Positions 7,593 through 16,878 of a stretch of 64,000 nt of DNA are shown here, piece after piece. Position 1 is the stretch's first letter, and the number at the start of each line of letters is the position of its first letter. The notes beneath the pieces were generated by a model. The model was not told the origin of the DNA, ran no database searches, and was given only the letters and a program-made list of their open reading frames with translations. Both the position numbers and the translations under genes were made by a program. The DNA is from an uncultured Oscillospiraceae bacterium (GTDB lineage: Bacteria > Bacillota > Clostridia > Oscillospirales > Oscillospiraceae), in assembly GCA_910588495.1 (NCBI GenBank), contig CAJUPU010000006.1:1-64000 (forward strand), given 5' to 3'.

Positions 7593-7919
7593 ATGCTTGA
7601 TTTCAGCATAAATGAAATGTTAGAGATGCAAAAAAGACTTCAGGATAAATATAAAGACAAATGGGAAAAACTTTCTCCTGAAGCAGGTAAACACAAATTG
7701 CTTTGGATGATAGGCGAAATCGGTGAAGTGATCGATATCGTCAAAAAACACGGAGACATAAAAGCATCTCATGATGTGGGGCCAAGAAAGGACCTTGTTG
7801 AAGAAATGGCTGATGTTCTCATGTATTACAATGATGTCATGCTGTGTTATGGAATATCTGCGGATGAATTGAAACAGGCATATACTGCAAAGTTTGAAAA
7901 AAATATGACACGTTGGTAA
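7593..7919 (+). CDS. MazG-like nucleotide pyrophosphohydrolase, AT-rich
   Basis: This 108-residue protein has the all-alpha NTP pyrophosphatase signature: IGEIGEVIDIVKKHG (about residues 41-55), then LVEEMADVLMYYND (70-83), supplying the acidic Mg-binding residues. MazG-like enzymes hydrolyse (d)NTPs or modified nucleotides. The substrate here is unknown. The codons are strikingly AT-rich (AAA, GAT, GAA) between two genes ending almost every codon in G or C, which argues for recent acquisition. GGAGGGAGAG lies 6-12 nt before the ATG. A TTTGTCGAA-like heptamer (minus strand) lies at 7560-7566, upstream. Confidence 0.75.
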   Translation: MLDFSINEMLEMQKRLQDKYKDKWEKLSPEAGKHKLLWMIGEIGEVIDIVKKHGDIKASHDVGPRKDLVEEMADVLMYYNDVMLCYGISADELKQAYTAKFEKNMTRW

Positions 7920-7963
7920 ATACAGATCTGTCGGTCATTCATCCGGAATCGATCGCCGCCCGC

Positions 7964-7992
7964 TTGCAAACGCCCCCGCCCTATGCTATACT
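7964..7992 (+). promoter_or_regulatory. ahcY promoter
   Basis: TTGCAA (7964-7969), 17-nt spacer, TATACT (7987-7992), 39 nt before the ATG. Confidence 0.7.
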
Positions 7993-8031
7993 TGCCTTGC
8001 CAAAATCTACGCCTGAAAGGGAGTCATACTT

Positions 8032-9276
8032 ATGAGCATCATCCGCGACCCCGCCCTGGCCCCCTCCGGCCACCGCAAGATCGACTGGGTGCGCAGCCAC
8101 ATGCCCGCCCTGTCCCAGATCGAGGCCCGTTTCGTGGACGAACAGCCCTTCGCGGGCCTGCGGGTGGCGGTCTCCGTCCACCTGGAGGCCAAGACCGCCA
8201 ACCTGGCCCTGGTGATGAAAGCGGGCGGGGCGGACGTGTACCTCACCGGTTCCAACCCCCTGTCCACCCAGGACGATGTGGCCGCCGGGGTGGCCGACCG
8301 GGGCGTCCACGTGTTCGCCTGGCACGGCTCCACCCCGGAGGAGTACGAGGCCCACTTGATCGAGACCCTGAAGTGCCGCCCCCACATCGTGATCGACGAC
8401 GGCGGCGATCTGGTGAACCTGCTCTCGGGCAAGTGCGCCCAATACGCCGACTGCCTGCTGGGCGGCTGTGAGGAGACCACCACCGGCATCCTGCGCCTGA
8501 AGGCCCGGGAGCGGGAGGGCACTCTGCCCTGCCCCATGATGGCGGTGAACGACGCCAAGGCCAAGCACTATTACGACAACAAGTACGGCACCGGGCAGTC
8601 CGTGTGGGACGCCATCATGCACATGACCAATCTGGTGGTGGCGGGCAAGACCGTGGTGGTGGCCGGGTACGGCTGGTGCGGCTCCGGCGTGGCCCTGCGG
8701 GCCGCGGGGATGGGCGCCAACGTGATCGTCACCGAGATCGACCCCTTCAAGGCGCTGGACGCCACCATGAACGGCTTCCGGGTGATGACCATGGCGGAGG
8801 CCGCCCCCCTGGGCGATGTGTTCGTCAGCGTCACCGGCTGCAAGGATGTGATCGGCCCCGCCCACTTCGCGGTGATGAAGTCCGGCGCCCTGCTGTCCAA
8901 CGCGGGCCACTTCGACTGCGAGGTAGACGTGAAGTGGCTCAACGAGAACGCCGTGGAGAAATGGGAGCAGCGGGAGGGCATCACCGGCTACCGCTTGGCG
9001 GACGGCAAGGTGCTCAACGTGCTGGCGGAGGGCCGCCTGGTGAACCTGGCGGGCGGCAACGGCCACCCCGCCGAGATCATGGACATGTCCTTCTCCGTTC
9101 AGGCCCTGGCCGCCGAGTGGGTGGCCAAGCACAAGGGGACGCTGGAGAAAAAGCTGTACGACATCCCCGCCGAGATCGACGATCAGATCGGCTGGGCCAA
9201 GCTGGCCGCCCTGGGGCTGACCATCGACAAGCTCACCCCGGAGCAGGAGGAATACATCAACAGCTCCAACGCGTGA
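8032..9276 (+). CDS. ahcY: S-adenosylhomocysteine hydrolase
   Basis: This 414-residue NAD-dependent enzyme splits SAH into adenosine and homocysteine. Visible features are HLEAKTANL and LTGSNPLSTQDDVAA near the N-terminus and DDGGDLVNLL. GGCEETTTGILRLK contains the substrate-binding EETTTG. The NAD-binding loop VVVAGYGWCGSGVA and GHFDCEVDVKWL follow. The form is shorter than the eukaryotic type, as in many Clostridia. It stands alone between its promoter and a shared terminator. It feeds homocysteine to methionine synthesis, a theme that returns in the sulfur-amino-acid genes at 52-62 kb. Confidence 0.95.
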   Translation: MSIIRDPALAPSGHRKIDWVRSHMPALSQIEARFVDEQPFAGLRVAVSVHLEAKTANLALVMKAGGADVYLTGSNPLSTQDDVAAGVADRGVHVFAWHGSTPEEYEAHLIETLKCRPHIVIDDGGDLVNLLSGKCAQYADCLLGGCEETTTGILRLKAREREGTLPCPMMAVNDAKAKHYYDNKYGTGQSVWDAIMHMTNLVVAGKTVVVAGYGWCGSGVALRAAGMGANVIVTEIDPFKALDATMNGFRVMTMAEAAPLGDVFVSVTGCKDVIGPAHFAVMKSGALLSNAGHFDCEVDVKWLNENAVEKWEQREGITGYRLADGKVLNVLAEGRLVNLAGGNGHPAEIMDMSFSVQALAAEWVAKHKGTLEKKLYDIPAEIDDQIGWAKLAALGLTIDKLTPEQEEYINSSNA

Positions 9277-9288
9277 CCCCGGAGCTGA

Positions 9289-9317
9289 AAAGCCCCCCGC
9301 CTATGGCGGGGGGCTTT
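9289..9317. terminator. Shared terminator between convergent ahcY and spo0A
   Basis: 13-bp perfect stem AAAGCCCCCCGCC/GGCGGGGGGCTTT with a 3-nt loop. The A-run and T-run are built into the stem, so it works in both directions. Confidence 0.85.
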
Positions 9318-9319
9318 CG

Positions 9320-10075
9320 TCATGCGGGGCTTCCGCCCAGGGAGATGCGGTCGGCGATCATGGCGATGAATTCGCTGTTGGTGGGCTTGCCCTTGGCGTT
9401 GGACACGGTGTAGCCGAAATATTTTTGCAGCGTCTCCAGATCGCCCCGGTCCCAGGCCACCTCGATGGCGTGGCGGATGGCCCGCTCCACCCGGCTGGAG
9501 GTGGTGTTGAATTTCTTGGCCACCGCCGGGTACAATACTTTGGTGACCGCGTTGATGATCTCCATATCGTCCACCGCCAGGCCGATGGCCTCCCGCAGGT
9601 ACTGATAGCCCTTGATGTGGGCGGGCACGCCGATCTCATGGATGATGGCGGTGACCTGGCGCTCCAGATCCCGGGAACTGGTCTCCTCCTGGATCTGGCT
9701 GCCGGACTTTCCCATGGCCAGCTCCCGGGTCCGCCCGATCACCGACTGGATCCGGCAGGGCTTGAGCATACAGTAATCCCCGCCCCGCTTCGTCACCTGC
9801 TCGGCGATGGCGGGGTTGTTGAAGGAGGACAGCACCAGCGTCCGCGGCCGGTCCTCCCCCAGCTCATCCAGCACCTCCAGCCCGTCCATCCCGGCCAGCA
9901 TGAGGTCCATGATGACCACATCGGGCTTGTGCACCGCCACCAGATCCAGCAGCTCCTCGCCGCTGCCCGTCTGGGCGCATACAGTCAGGTCCGGCTCCCC
10001 CTGGAGCATTTCGGCCAGCATACGGCGAAATTCCTCAGAGTTATCTGCAAGCACGATCTTCCTCTTCTCACTCAT
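9320..10075 (-). CDS. spo0A: Sporulation master regulator Spo0A
   Basis: This 251-residue response regulator controls entry into sporulation. An N-terminal receiver (residues 5-120) has the acidic pocket DN (11-12) and phosphoacceptor D57 in VVIMDLMLAGMDG. A C-terminal Spo0A DNA-binding domain includes SRVERAIRHAIEVAWDRGD. The start is ATG at 10075 (MSEKRKIVLA); an upstream in-frame ATG at 10105 has no ribosome site. It lies downstream of spoIVB in the same direction, the arrangement conserved in endospore formers. Its promoter region carries a pair of 0A boxes, so it probably regulates itself. Confidence 0.97.
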   Translation of the reverse strand: MSEKRKIVLADNSEEFRRMLAEMLQGEPDLTVCAQTGSGEELLDLVAVHKPDVVIMDLMLAGMDGLEVLDELGEDRPRTLVLSSFNNPAIAEQVTKRGGDYCMLKPCRIQSVIGRTRELAMGKSGSQIQEETSSRDLERQVTAIIHEIGVPAHIKGYQYLREAIGLAVDDMEIINAVTKVLYPAVAKKFNTTSSRVERAIRHAIEVAWDRGDLETLQKYFGYTVSNAKGKPTNSEFIAMIADRISLGGSPA

Positions 10076-10145
10076 GTTCCTGTTCCTTTCCGGTCTATGA
10101 CCCATGGTATTGGATTTCCAAATTTACCAAATTTTGGTTACTCTT

Positions 10146-10174
10146 AAAATACCACAGATTCCAGCATATGGCAA
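10146..10174 (-). promoter_or_regulatory. Candidate spo0A promoter
   Basis: Minus strand TTGCCA (10169-10174), 17-nt spacer, TATTTT (10146-10151). It lies about 70 nt upstream of the spo0A ATG and downstream of the paired 0A boxes. Confidence 0.55.
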
Positions 10175-10204
10175 GGAAGTTTTCCTCTTTTTTTCAAAGT
10201 TTTC

Positions 10205-10223
10205 TTCGACACGCCCTGTCGAA
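10205..10223. promoter_or_regulatory. Inverted pair of 0A boxes
   Basis: TTCGACA (10205-10211) and TGTCGAA (10217-10223) form a perfect inverted pair, 5 nt apart, between spoIVB and spo0A. TGTCGAA is the established Spo0A~P recognition heptamer. The position about 30 nt upstream of the candidate -35 suits autoregulation. Confidence 0.75.
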
Positions 10224-10264
10224 ACTGCGCTACGGACCCCTTTTGGCGATCAGAGAATTGGAAA

Positions 10265-11320
10265 TTACTCCCTGTATTCGCACTGCTGGAGCATACGCCC
10301 CACCCAGATGCCGTAGCCGCTGGTGGGATCGTCCACCAGCACGTGGGTGACCGCCCCCACCAGCCGCCCGTCCTGGAGGATGGGGGAACCCGACATGCCC
10401 TGGACGATGCCGCCGGTGGCCTCCAGCAGCCGGGGGTCGGTGACCTTGATCAGGTAGTCCCGGCAGTCGTCCTCCCGCTGGGGGAACACCTTTTCGATGC
10501 GCACGGCGTACTCCTCCACCCGGTCGCCGGACACATTGCACAGGATGGCGGCCTCGCCGGGGCGCACCGCCTCCCGGGCCGCCGCCTCCACCGGGGCGCC
10601 CTCCACCCAGCTGCTGTCGGCCATCACGCCGAACACGCCGCCGCTGGTGTTGGCCCGGAGCAGGCCCAGGGTGGAGTCGGTGTCGAACACCCCCTGGAGC
10701 TGGCCGGGATCCCCGGCCCTGCCCTTCTCCACCCCCGCCACGGTGGCGGGCAGGATGGAGCCGCTGTCCAGCGGCATGAGCAGGGCGGTGTCCACGTCGT
10801 TGATGCCGTGGCCCAGGGCCCCGAAGGCCCCGGTGTCCGGGCAGTAGAAGGTCACCGTGCCGATGCCCGCCATGGAGTCCCGGATCCAGGCCCCCAGCTT
10901 ATAGGCGCCGTCCGATGAGCACAGCGCCGCCGTGGCGGTGAGCTGCACCTGCTTGTCGTCCCGGATGGCCCGGATGCTCATGGCCTCCCCCTCCAGCTGC
11001 TGGAGCAGGGCGGACACCTCCTCGATGGTGTCCACCTCGGTGGAGTTGATGTGGGTGATGATGTCCCCTTCTTTCAGGCCGCAGTCCTTGGCCGGGTTCA
11101 CGCTGCCCGCCTCGGTGGCGATCTCCGAGGTGCCCACCACCACCACGCCGTCGGAAAAGAGCTTGATGCCCACCGCTCTGCCCACCGGCACCACCGTGGG
11201 CAGGGCGGCCCGGGCCGCGGTCATGGTGGGCCCCACGCTCAGCACCGCCGCCAGCAGCAGCCCCAGGGCCCACCGGGCCGCCGCCCCCGCAAATGGTCTT
11301 GCTTCTTCATTCAAATCCAT
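10265..11320 (-). CDS. spoIVB: SpoIVB serine peptidase
   Basis: This 351-residue protein acts between the forespore membranes and triggers pro-sigmaK processing in Bacillus. An N-terminal hydrophobic anchor (about residues 14-37) is followed by a PDZ domain (about 95-130, GLKEGDIITHINSTEV). An S55 peptidase domain carries the His of FGALGHGIND and the catalytic Ser of QGMSGSPILQDGRLVGAVTH. It lies upstream of spo0A with 189 nt between them, the usual order. The ribosome site is weak (GGCGGTGA). Expression is expected in the forespore, but I did not identify a sigmaF/G promoter with confidence. Confidence 0.95.
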   Translation of the reverse strand: MDLNEEARPFAGAAARWALGLLLAAVLSVGPTMTAARAALPTVVPVGRAVGIKLFSDGVVVVGTSEIATEAGSVNPAKDCGLKEGDIITHINSTEVDTIEEVSALLQQLEGEAMSIRAIRDDKQVQLTATAALCSSDGAYKLGAWIRDSMAGIGTVTFYCPDTGAFGALGHGINDVDTALLMPLDSGSILPATVAGVEKGRAGDPGQLQGVFDTDSTLGLLRANTSGGVFGVMADSSWVEGAPVEAAAREAVRPGEAAILCNVSGDRVEEYAVRIEKVFPQREDDCRDYLIKVTDPRLLEATGGIVQGMSGSPILQDGRLVGAVTHVLVDDPTSGYGIWVGRMLQQCEYRE

Positions 11321-11681
11321 TCACCGCCTTTTGAAGTGCCCGGTCCCGCTCCCGCCCCCGAGGGGCGGGAACACGCCGGGCCTTTGAAAACTGACGGATG
11401 CTCCGGCGCTCGCGGAAGGTCCCTCCGCAAGCGCCGTAACGCCCGCCCTTTTAATATGGCGGCGGGAACGGCATTCCACCGTGGGAAAGTCAGGCGGGTT
11501 TGACAGGGGAAAACGGGCGACCGCCCGACCCTGGGGCGTTTCCCCTTCTATGCTGGAATCTATCGGTACGATCGGCTCTCATTGGACAAAATTCGACAAA
11601 ATACGGAAAAAGAGCGGCACAGGAACGATCATAGTCTGCCCATGCCGCCGCATACATATTAGAAAAAAGCGAGGTGCGACT
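11321..11681. other. Divergent intergenic region upstream of spoIVB
   Basis: No gene seen. A hairpin lies at 11405-11435 (GGCGCT and GCGGA arms pairing with AGCGCC and TCCGC). A single 0A-box-like heptamer TTCGACA is at 11592-11598, in the longer minus-strand context ATTTTGTCGAATTTTG, upstream of the small membrane protein gene. Promoters for the two divergent genes must lie here, but no hexamer pair is strong enough to call. Confidence 0.4.
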
Positions 11682-12203
11682 ATGGAAGATTCGACCAAAC
11701 GAGCTATGCTGTACTATCTGGCCGCCGCCGCTCTGGGCGCGGCGCTCCACTTCCTCTTCACCTGGCTGCCCAATCCGGTGACGGCGCTGGTGTCCCCGGT
11801 GCGGGAGAGCGTGTGGGAGCATGTGAAGCTGCTCTACTTTCCCCTGCTTGGGGCGGCGCTGGCGCTGGGCCGGGGGAGCGGCGCGGCCCGCACCCCCTGG
11901 CTGCTCAGCGCCGTCCTCACCTGCGCCGCCATGCTGGGGGCGGGCTGGCTGTACCACATCGCCCTGCGGGGGGAGAGCCTGGCGGTGGACCTGGCGCTGT
12001 ACCTCTTGCTGATGGGGGTGGGGTTCGCCCTGCCCCGGGCGCTGTGGCCCCTGTGCGAGTGGCCGGGGACGGAAAAAGCGGCGGCGGCGCTGGCCCTCCT
12101 GCTGGGCGGGCTCATCGTGTGGTTCACCTTCTTCCCGCCGGAGGCAGCGCTGTTCGCCGACCTCAGCGGGGCGGTGCGGACCTTTTTGACGATCCCGGTG
12201 TAA
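11682..12203 (+). CDS. Small polytopic membrane protein (DUF6512-like)
   Basis: This 173-residue protein has about five hydrophobic segments: YYLAAAALGAALHFLFTWL, LLYFPLLGAALALG, a stretch around AVLTCAAMLGAGWLY, LALYLLLMGVGFALP and AALALLLGGLIVWFTFF. A charged loop SPVRESVWEHVKLLYFP is typical of the clostridial family I remember as DUF6512. Function is unknown. I chose ATG at 11682 (MEDSTKRAM) with GAGGTG about 7 nt upstream. It is convergent with the AT-rich orphan (6 nt between stops) and is preceded by a 0A-like heptamer, so a sporulation link is possible but unproven. Confidence 0.65.
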   Translation: MEDSTKRAMLYYLAAAALGAALHFLFTWLPNPVTALVSPVRESVWEHVKLLYFPLLGAALALGRGSGAARTPWLLSAVLTCAAMLGAGWLYHIALRGESLAVDLALYLLLMGVGFALPRALWPLCEWPGTEKAAAALALLLGGLIVWFTFFPPEAALFADLSGAVRTFLTIPV

Positions 12204-12208
12204 ATATG

Positions 12209-12616
12209 TCAATCTTCGAAAAGCGGGGACGAAAACATGAAACCACCATATTCATCTGTATCGTCATCAGCCGTAAAGTTTTCATAGCATGAAACGAAAT
12301 TGTGAATGATGGCCCTTCTTGGGTTGACAAATTCATTTCCTGCTCCACCGTTTTTTAAGCTGTCAATCCATTCCTGGTCAATCATACAGCCAACATCAAA
12401 ATTGATTTCATGCTTTGCCCTTTCAAGCAACGGAACATCCGCAATATCACCAAGGCAGAATAGGTATCCGCAAAGCAACCGGATATATTCCGAACTGCCT
12501 TCTTGAAAATTTTCTATTTCCTGTTCAAGCAAATTTTGAATTTCACTTTTGGGAATTGAATCAAAGTCAAATCCAAATCGCTGAATGAGTAACTCGGCTC
12601 TTTTTTCGTTTGACAA
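12209..12616 (-). CDS. AT-rich hypothetical protein with TTG start
   Basis: This acidic soluble protein of 135 residues has no signal peptide or membrane segment. The segment around CLGDIADVPLLERAKHEINF, with NFDVGCMID after it, resembles a motif seen in small bacterial proteins of unknown function, some sitting beside toxins. I do not recognise a family firmly. The start is TTG at 12614-12616, with AAAGGGG 9 nt upstream; no nearby ATG gives a comparable protein. Its codons are AT-rich, unlike proA upstream and the membrane protein downstream, so it is probably an acquired single-gene insertion. Confidence 0.6.
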   Translation of the reverse strand: MSNEKRAELLIQRFGFDFDSIPKSEIQNLLEQEIENFQEGSSEYIRLLCGYLFCLGDIADVPLLERAKHEINFDVGCMIDQEWIDSLKNGGAGNEFVNPRRAIIHNFVSCYENFTADDDTDEYGGFMFSSPLFED

Positions 12617-12643
12617 ATCGGTTTTCCCCTTTATTGTACCGTT

Positions 12644-13900
12644 TTACCGCACCTGTCCCGTCCCCCGGACCACGTATTTGTAGCTGCACAGCTCCGCCAG
12701 CCCCATGGGCCCCCGGGCGTGGAGCCGCTGGGTGGATATGCCCATCTCGCAGCCCAGGCCGAACACGCCTCCATCTGTGAACCGGGTGGAGGCGTTCCAG
12801 TAGACGGCGGCGGAGTCCACCAGGGCGGTGAAGCGGCGGGCGGTCTCCTCGTCCCGGGTCACCACGGCCTCGGAGTGGCCGGTGGAGTGGGCGGCGATGT
12901 GGGCGCAGGCCCCGTCCACCCCGTCCACCACCTTCACCGCCAGGATATAGTCCAAAAATTCGGTGTCGAAGTCGTCCGGCCCGGCGGGCGTGCCGGGGAT
13001 AACGGCCGCGGCCTCCCCATCCAGCCGCAGCTCCACCGGCGGCAGGCCCCGGGCGGCGCGCTCGTCCACCAGCCGCTCCCGCAGCCGGGGCAGGAAGGCC
13101 GGGGCGATCTCCCGGTGGACCAGGCACACCTCGGCGGCGTTGCACACGCTGGGCCGGGAGCACTTGGCGTTGTCCATGATGTCCAGGGCCATGTCCAGGT
13201 CCGCGTCCTTGTCCACATAGATGTGGCAGATGCCGGTGCCCGTCTCGATCACAGGGACGGTGGCCTGGTCCACGCAGGCCCGGATCAGCCCCGCGCCCCC
13301 CCGGGGGATGAGCAGGTCCACCAGCCCCGACGCGGTCATCAGCTCCCGGGCGGACTGCCGGGTGGCATCCTCCACCAGCCCCAGGGCGTGCTGGGGCAGT
13401 CCGGCGGCGGACAGGCCCTCCCGGAGGGCGGCCGCGATGGCGGCGGCGGAGCGGCGGGCCTCCTTGCCGCAGCGCAGCACGCAGGCGGACCCCGCCTTCA
13501 GCGCCAGCGCCGCCGCGTCGGAGGTGACGTTGGGGCGGCTCTCGTAGATGATGGCCACCACCCCCATGGGAACGGCGGTCTTTTCGATGACCAGCCCGTT
13601 GGGCCGGACCTCCCGGCGCAGCACCAGCCCCACCGGGTCGGGCAGCGCCGCCACCTCCCGCACCCCCTGGGCCATGCCGTGGATCCGGCCCTGGTCCAGG
13701 GCCAGCCGGTCCAGCATCACCTCGGACACGGCGCCCCGGGCGGCCTCCACATCCAGGGCGTTGGCGGCCAGGATGGCCGGGGCCTGGGCCTCCAGGGCCT
13801 CCGCCATGGCGGACAGGGCGCGGTCCTTCACGTCCGGCCCCGCCAGGGCCATGGCGCCCTTGGCCTCTTTGGCCCGCCGCAGGATCTCCAGGGTGGTCAT
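12644..13900 (-). CDS. proA: Gamma-glutamyl phosphate reductase
   Basis: This 418-residue NADPH-dependent enzyme converts gamma-glutamyl phosphate to glutamate semialdehyde in proline synthesis. Signatures are IYESRPNVTSDAAALALKAG, LRCGKEA, the catalytic Cys region KCSRPSVCNAAEV, and ASTRFTDGGVFGLGCEMGIS near the C-terminus. ATG at 13900 overlaps the proB stop by 4 nt, so the two are translated together. The same frame is open further upstream inside proB, but that is chance. The reversed order of an isolated proBA pair with no proC is common in Clostridia. Confidence 0.95.
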   Translation of the reverse strand: MTTLEILRRAKEAKGAMALAGPDVKDRALSAMAEALEAQAPAILAANALDVEAARGAVSEVMLDRLALDQGRIHGMAQGVREVAALPDPVGLVLRREVRPNGLVIEKTAVPMGVVAIIYESRPNVTSDAAALALKAGSACVLRCGKEARRSAAAIAAALREGLSAAGLPQHALGLVEDATRQSARELMTASGLVDLLIPRGGAGLIRACVDQATVPVIETGTGICHIYVDKDADLDMALDIMDNAKCSRPSVCNAAEVCLVHREIAPAFLPRLRERLVDERAARGLPPVELRLDGEAAAVIPGTPAGPDDFDTEFLDYILAVKVVDGVDGACAHIAAHSTGHSEAVVTRDEETARRFTALVDSAAVYWNASTRFTDGGVFGLGCEMGISTQRLHARGPMGLAELCSYKYVVRGTGQVR

Positions 13901-14685
13901 GCCTCTCCCCTCCTTCCCAGGAAGCGGGTGCCGGTGTGCCGGCCCTCCGCGATGTCGTAGAGCTGTTCGGGCCGCCTGCCGTTGGCGATCACCATGTCGC
14001 AGCCGCAGGCCATGGCGATCTCCGCCGCCTTCAGCTTGGTGGCCATCCCCCCGGTGCCCAGCACGGACCCGGGATCCCCCGCCAGCGCCTTCAGCTCCGG
14101 CGTGATCTCCCGCACCTCGGGGATGAGGGCGGCGTGCGCGTCCCTCCGAGGGTCGGCGGTGTACAGCCCGTCGATGTCGCTGAGCAGGATGAGCAGGTCC
14201 GCCCCCACGCACTGGGCTACGATGGCGGACAGGGTGTCGTTCTCCCCGATGGTGGTGGCCACCCCCACCTCGTCGGTGGCCACCGCGTCGTTCTCGTTGA
14301 CCACGGGCAGCGCCCCCAGCTCCAGCAGGCGCTCCATGGCGTTGACGAAATTCTCCCGCCGCCGGGGGAAGCTCACGTCCTCCGCCGTCAGCAGCAGCTG
14401 GGCCACCGTGTGGCCGTACTGGCCAAACAGCTTGTCATAGGTGTACATCAGCTCGCACTGGCCCACCGCAGCGGCGGCCTGCTTGGTGGGCATGTCCGCC
14501 GGGCGGCCGGGCAGGTTCAGCCTGCCCACCCCCATGCCGATGGCCCCGGAGGACACCAGCACCAGCGCATGTCCCCCGTTTTTCAGGTCGGCGAGCACCT
14601 TCACCAGCGCCTCCACCCGGCGGATGTCCAGCCGCCCGGTGGGGTGGGCCAGGGTGGAGGTGCCCACTTTTACCACGATCTTCAT
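13897..14685 (-). CDS. proB: Glutamate 5-kinase, short form lacking PUA domain
   Basis: This 262-residue amino-acid kinase makes gamma-glutamyl phosphate. Motifs are VVKVGTSTLAHPTGRLD at the N-terminus, VLVSSGAIGMGVGRL, ENDAVATDEV, and DIDGLYTADPRRD with GTGGMATKLKAA. E. coli ProB has about 367 residues including a C-terminal PUA domain, which is absent here; short forms are known in many bacteria. The first gene of the proBA operon, it has GGGAGGGACGG before the ATG. A TATAAT-type -10 lies at 14717-14722 (minus strand), but its -35 is poor. Confidence 0.93.
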   Translation of the reverse strand: MKIVVKVGTSTLAHPTGRLDIRRVEALVKVLADLKNGGHALVLVSSGAIGMGVGRLNLPGRPADMPTKQAAAAVGQCELMYTYDKLFGQYGHTVAQLLLTAEDVSFPRRRENFVNAMERLLELGALPVVNENDAVATDEVGVATTIGENDTLSAIVAQCVGADLLILLSDIDGLYTADPRRDAHAALIPEVREITPELKALAGDPGSVLGTGGMATKLKAAEIAMACGCDMVIANGRRPEQLYDIAEGRHTGTRFLGRRGEA

Positions 14686-14978
14686 GACCCGTCCCTCCCT
14701 GTGGTCGTTCGTCCATATTATACCACCCTGACGGGAAAAAGGAAAGCCCGGATTTGGGCGCCATCCGGCAAAAGGCTCAGATCCATGTCACAAACCACTT
14801 GCAATCTTTCCAGTTTTCTGTCAAAATATAGATGAGGCAAAATAGATCGGATCGAAGGCGAAGGTGGCGCCGCTTCTTCCTATCCGGCAAAAGCCTTGTT
14901 CTCTCTCAGCTCGATGCGCAGGACCTGCCGCCCCGGCAAGAAGGAAACGGATGGACCAAACTAGGAGGTGAACGCAGC

Positions 14979-15512
14979 ATGACCAGAAAGTCAGCGCGCT
15001 TATGTGCCCTCGCCCTGTCGCTCCTGTTCTGCTTCAGCCTTACCGGCTGTGGCAAAAAACCCTCTGAGGCGGCAAAGACCGACGCCGCGGAAGCTTTTTT
15101 GAACGAATTCTTCCGCTTCAACCACCAGGAGAGATACAAGATCGTCCCCGATCCCGCCGCTGCGGACGGGCCCGACGGGACTGGCGAAGGCCCGGTCCCT
15201 CTTTCGGAACAGCAGCGGCAGGCATACGAGGCCTATTATCTCCCCTATGCGGATCTCGCCACGCCGGACTGCATCGCCGCCATGCAGGCAAACCGGCTCC
15301 CGTTGAAGTATGACAAGCTGGCCGCGCAGGAAGGCGTTTCCGCCCAGGTCGGCGGGATACGCTGCGAAGCCTTGGACGAGACCACCTGCGCGTTCGAGGT
15401 GTCTTTTGACGGCAGCGGCACGGCGGAATGGCTGCAAAGCCCCGTAAACGGCCGTCTGACCATGGAGATCGTGGACGGCCGTCCCCTCGTCAGCTCGATC
15501 TCCATCCACTGA
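14979..15512 (+). CDS. Uncharacterised secreted lipoprotein
   Basis: This 177-residue protein has a clear type II signal: positive MTRKSAR, hydrophobic core LCALALSLLFCFS and lipobox LTGC (Cys at about residue 24). The mature part is about 150 residues with no family I know. It contains EAFLNEFFRFN and an FEVSFDGSGTAEW segment suggestive of a small alpha+beta fold such as NTF2-like, a guess only. The start at 14979 is supported by AGGAGGTG 8 nt upstream. It is monocistronic and convergent with hflX. The roughly 290 nt before it show no other gene. Confidence 0.75.
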   Translation: MTRKSARLCALALSLLFCFSLTGCGKKPSEAAKTDAAEAFLNEFFRFNHQERYKIVPDPAAADGPDGTGEGPVPLSEQQRQAYEAYYLPYADLATPDCIAAMQANRLPLKYDKLAAQEGVSAQVGGIRCEALDETTCAFEVSFDGSGTAEWLQSPVNGRLTMEIVDGRPLVSSISIH

Positions 15513-15537
15513 GAAGCTGTACCGATCCCGACATGCC

Positions 15538-15574
15538 AAAAGGCCGGCACCCTATGCAGAGGTGCCGGCCTTTT
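15538..15574. terminator. Bidirectional terminator between the lipoprotein gene and hflX
   Basis: 14-bp stem AAAAGGCCGGCACC/GGTGCCGGCCTTTT with a 9-nt loop; A and T runs in the stem serve both convergent genes. Confidence 0.85.
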
Positions 15575-15582
15575 CATGCCTG

Positions 15583-16851
<1,269 letters not shown>

Positions 16852-16878
16852 ATGGGGTTATATTTCCTCCGTTAAGAT

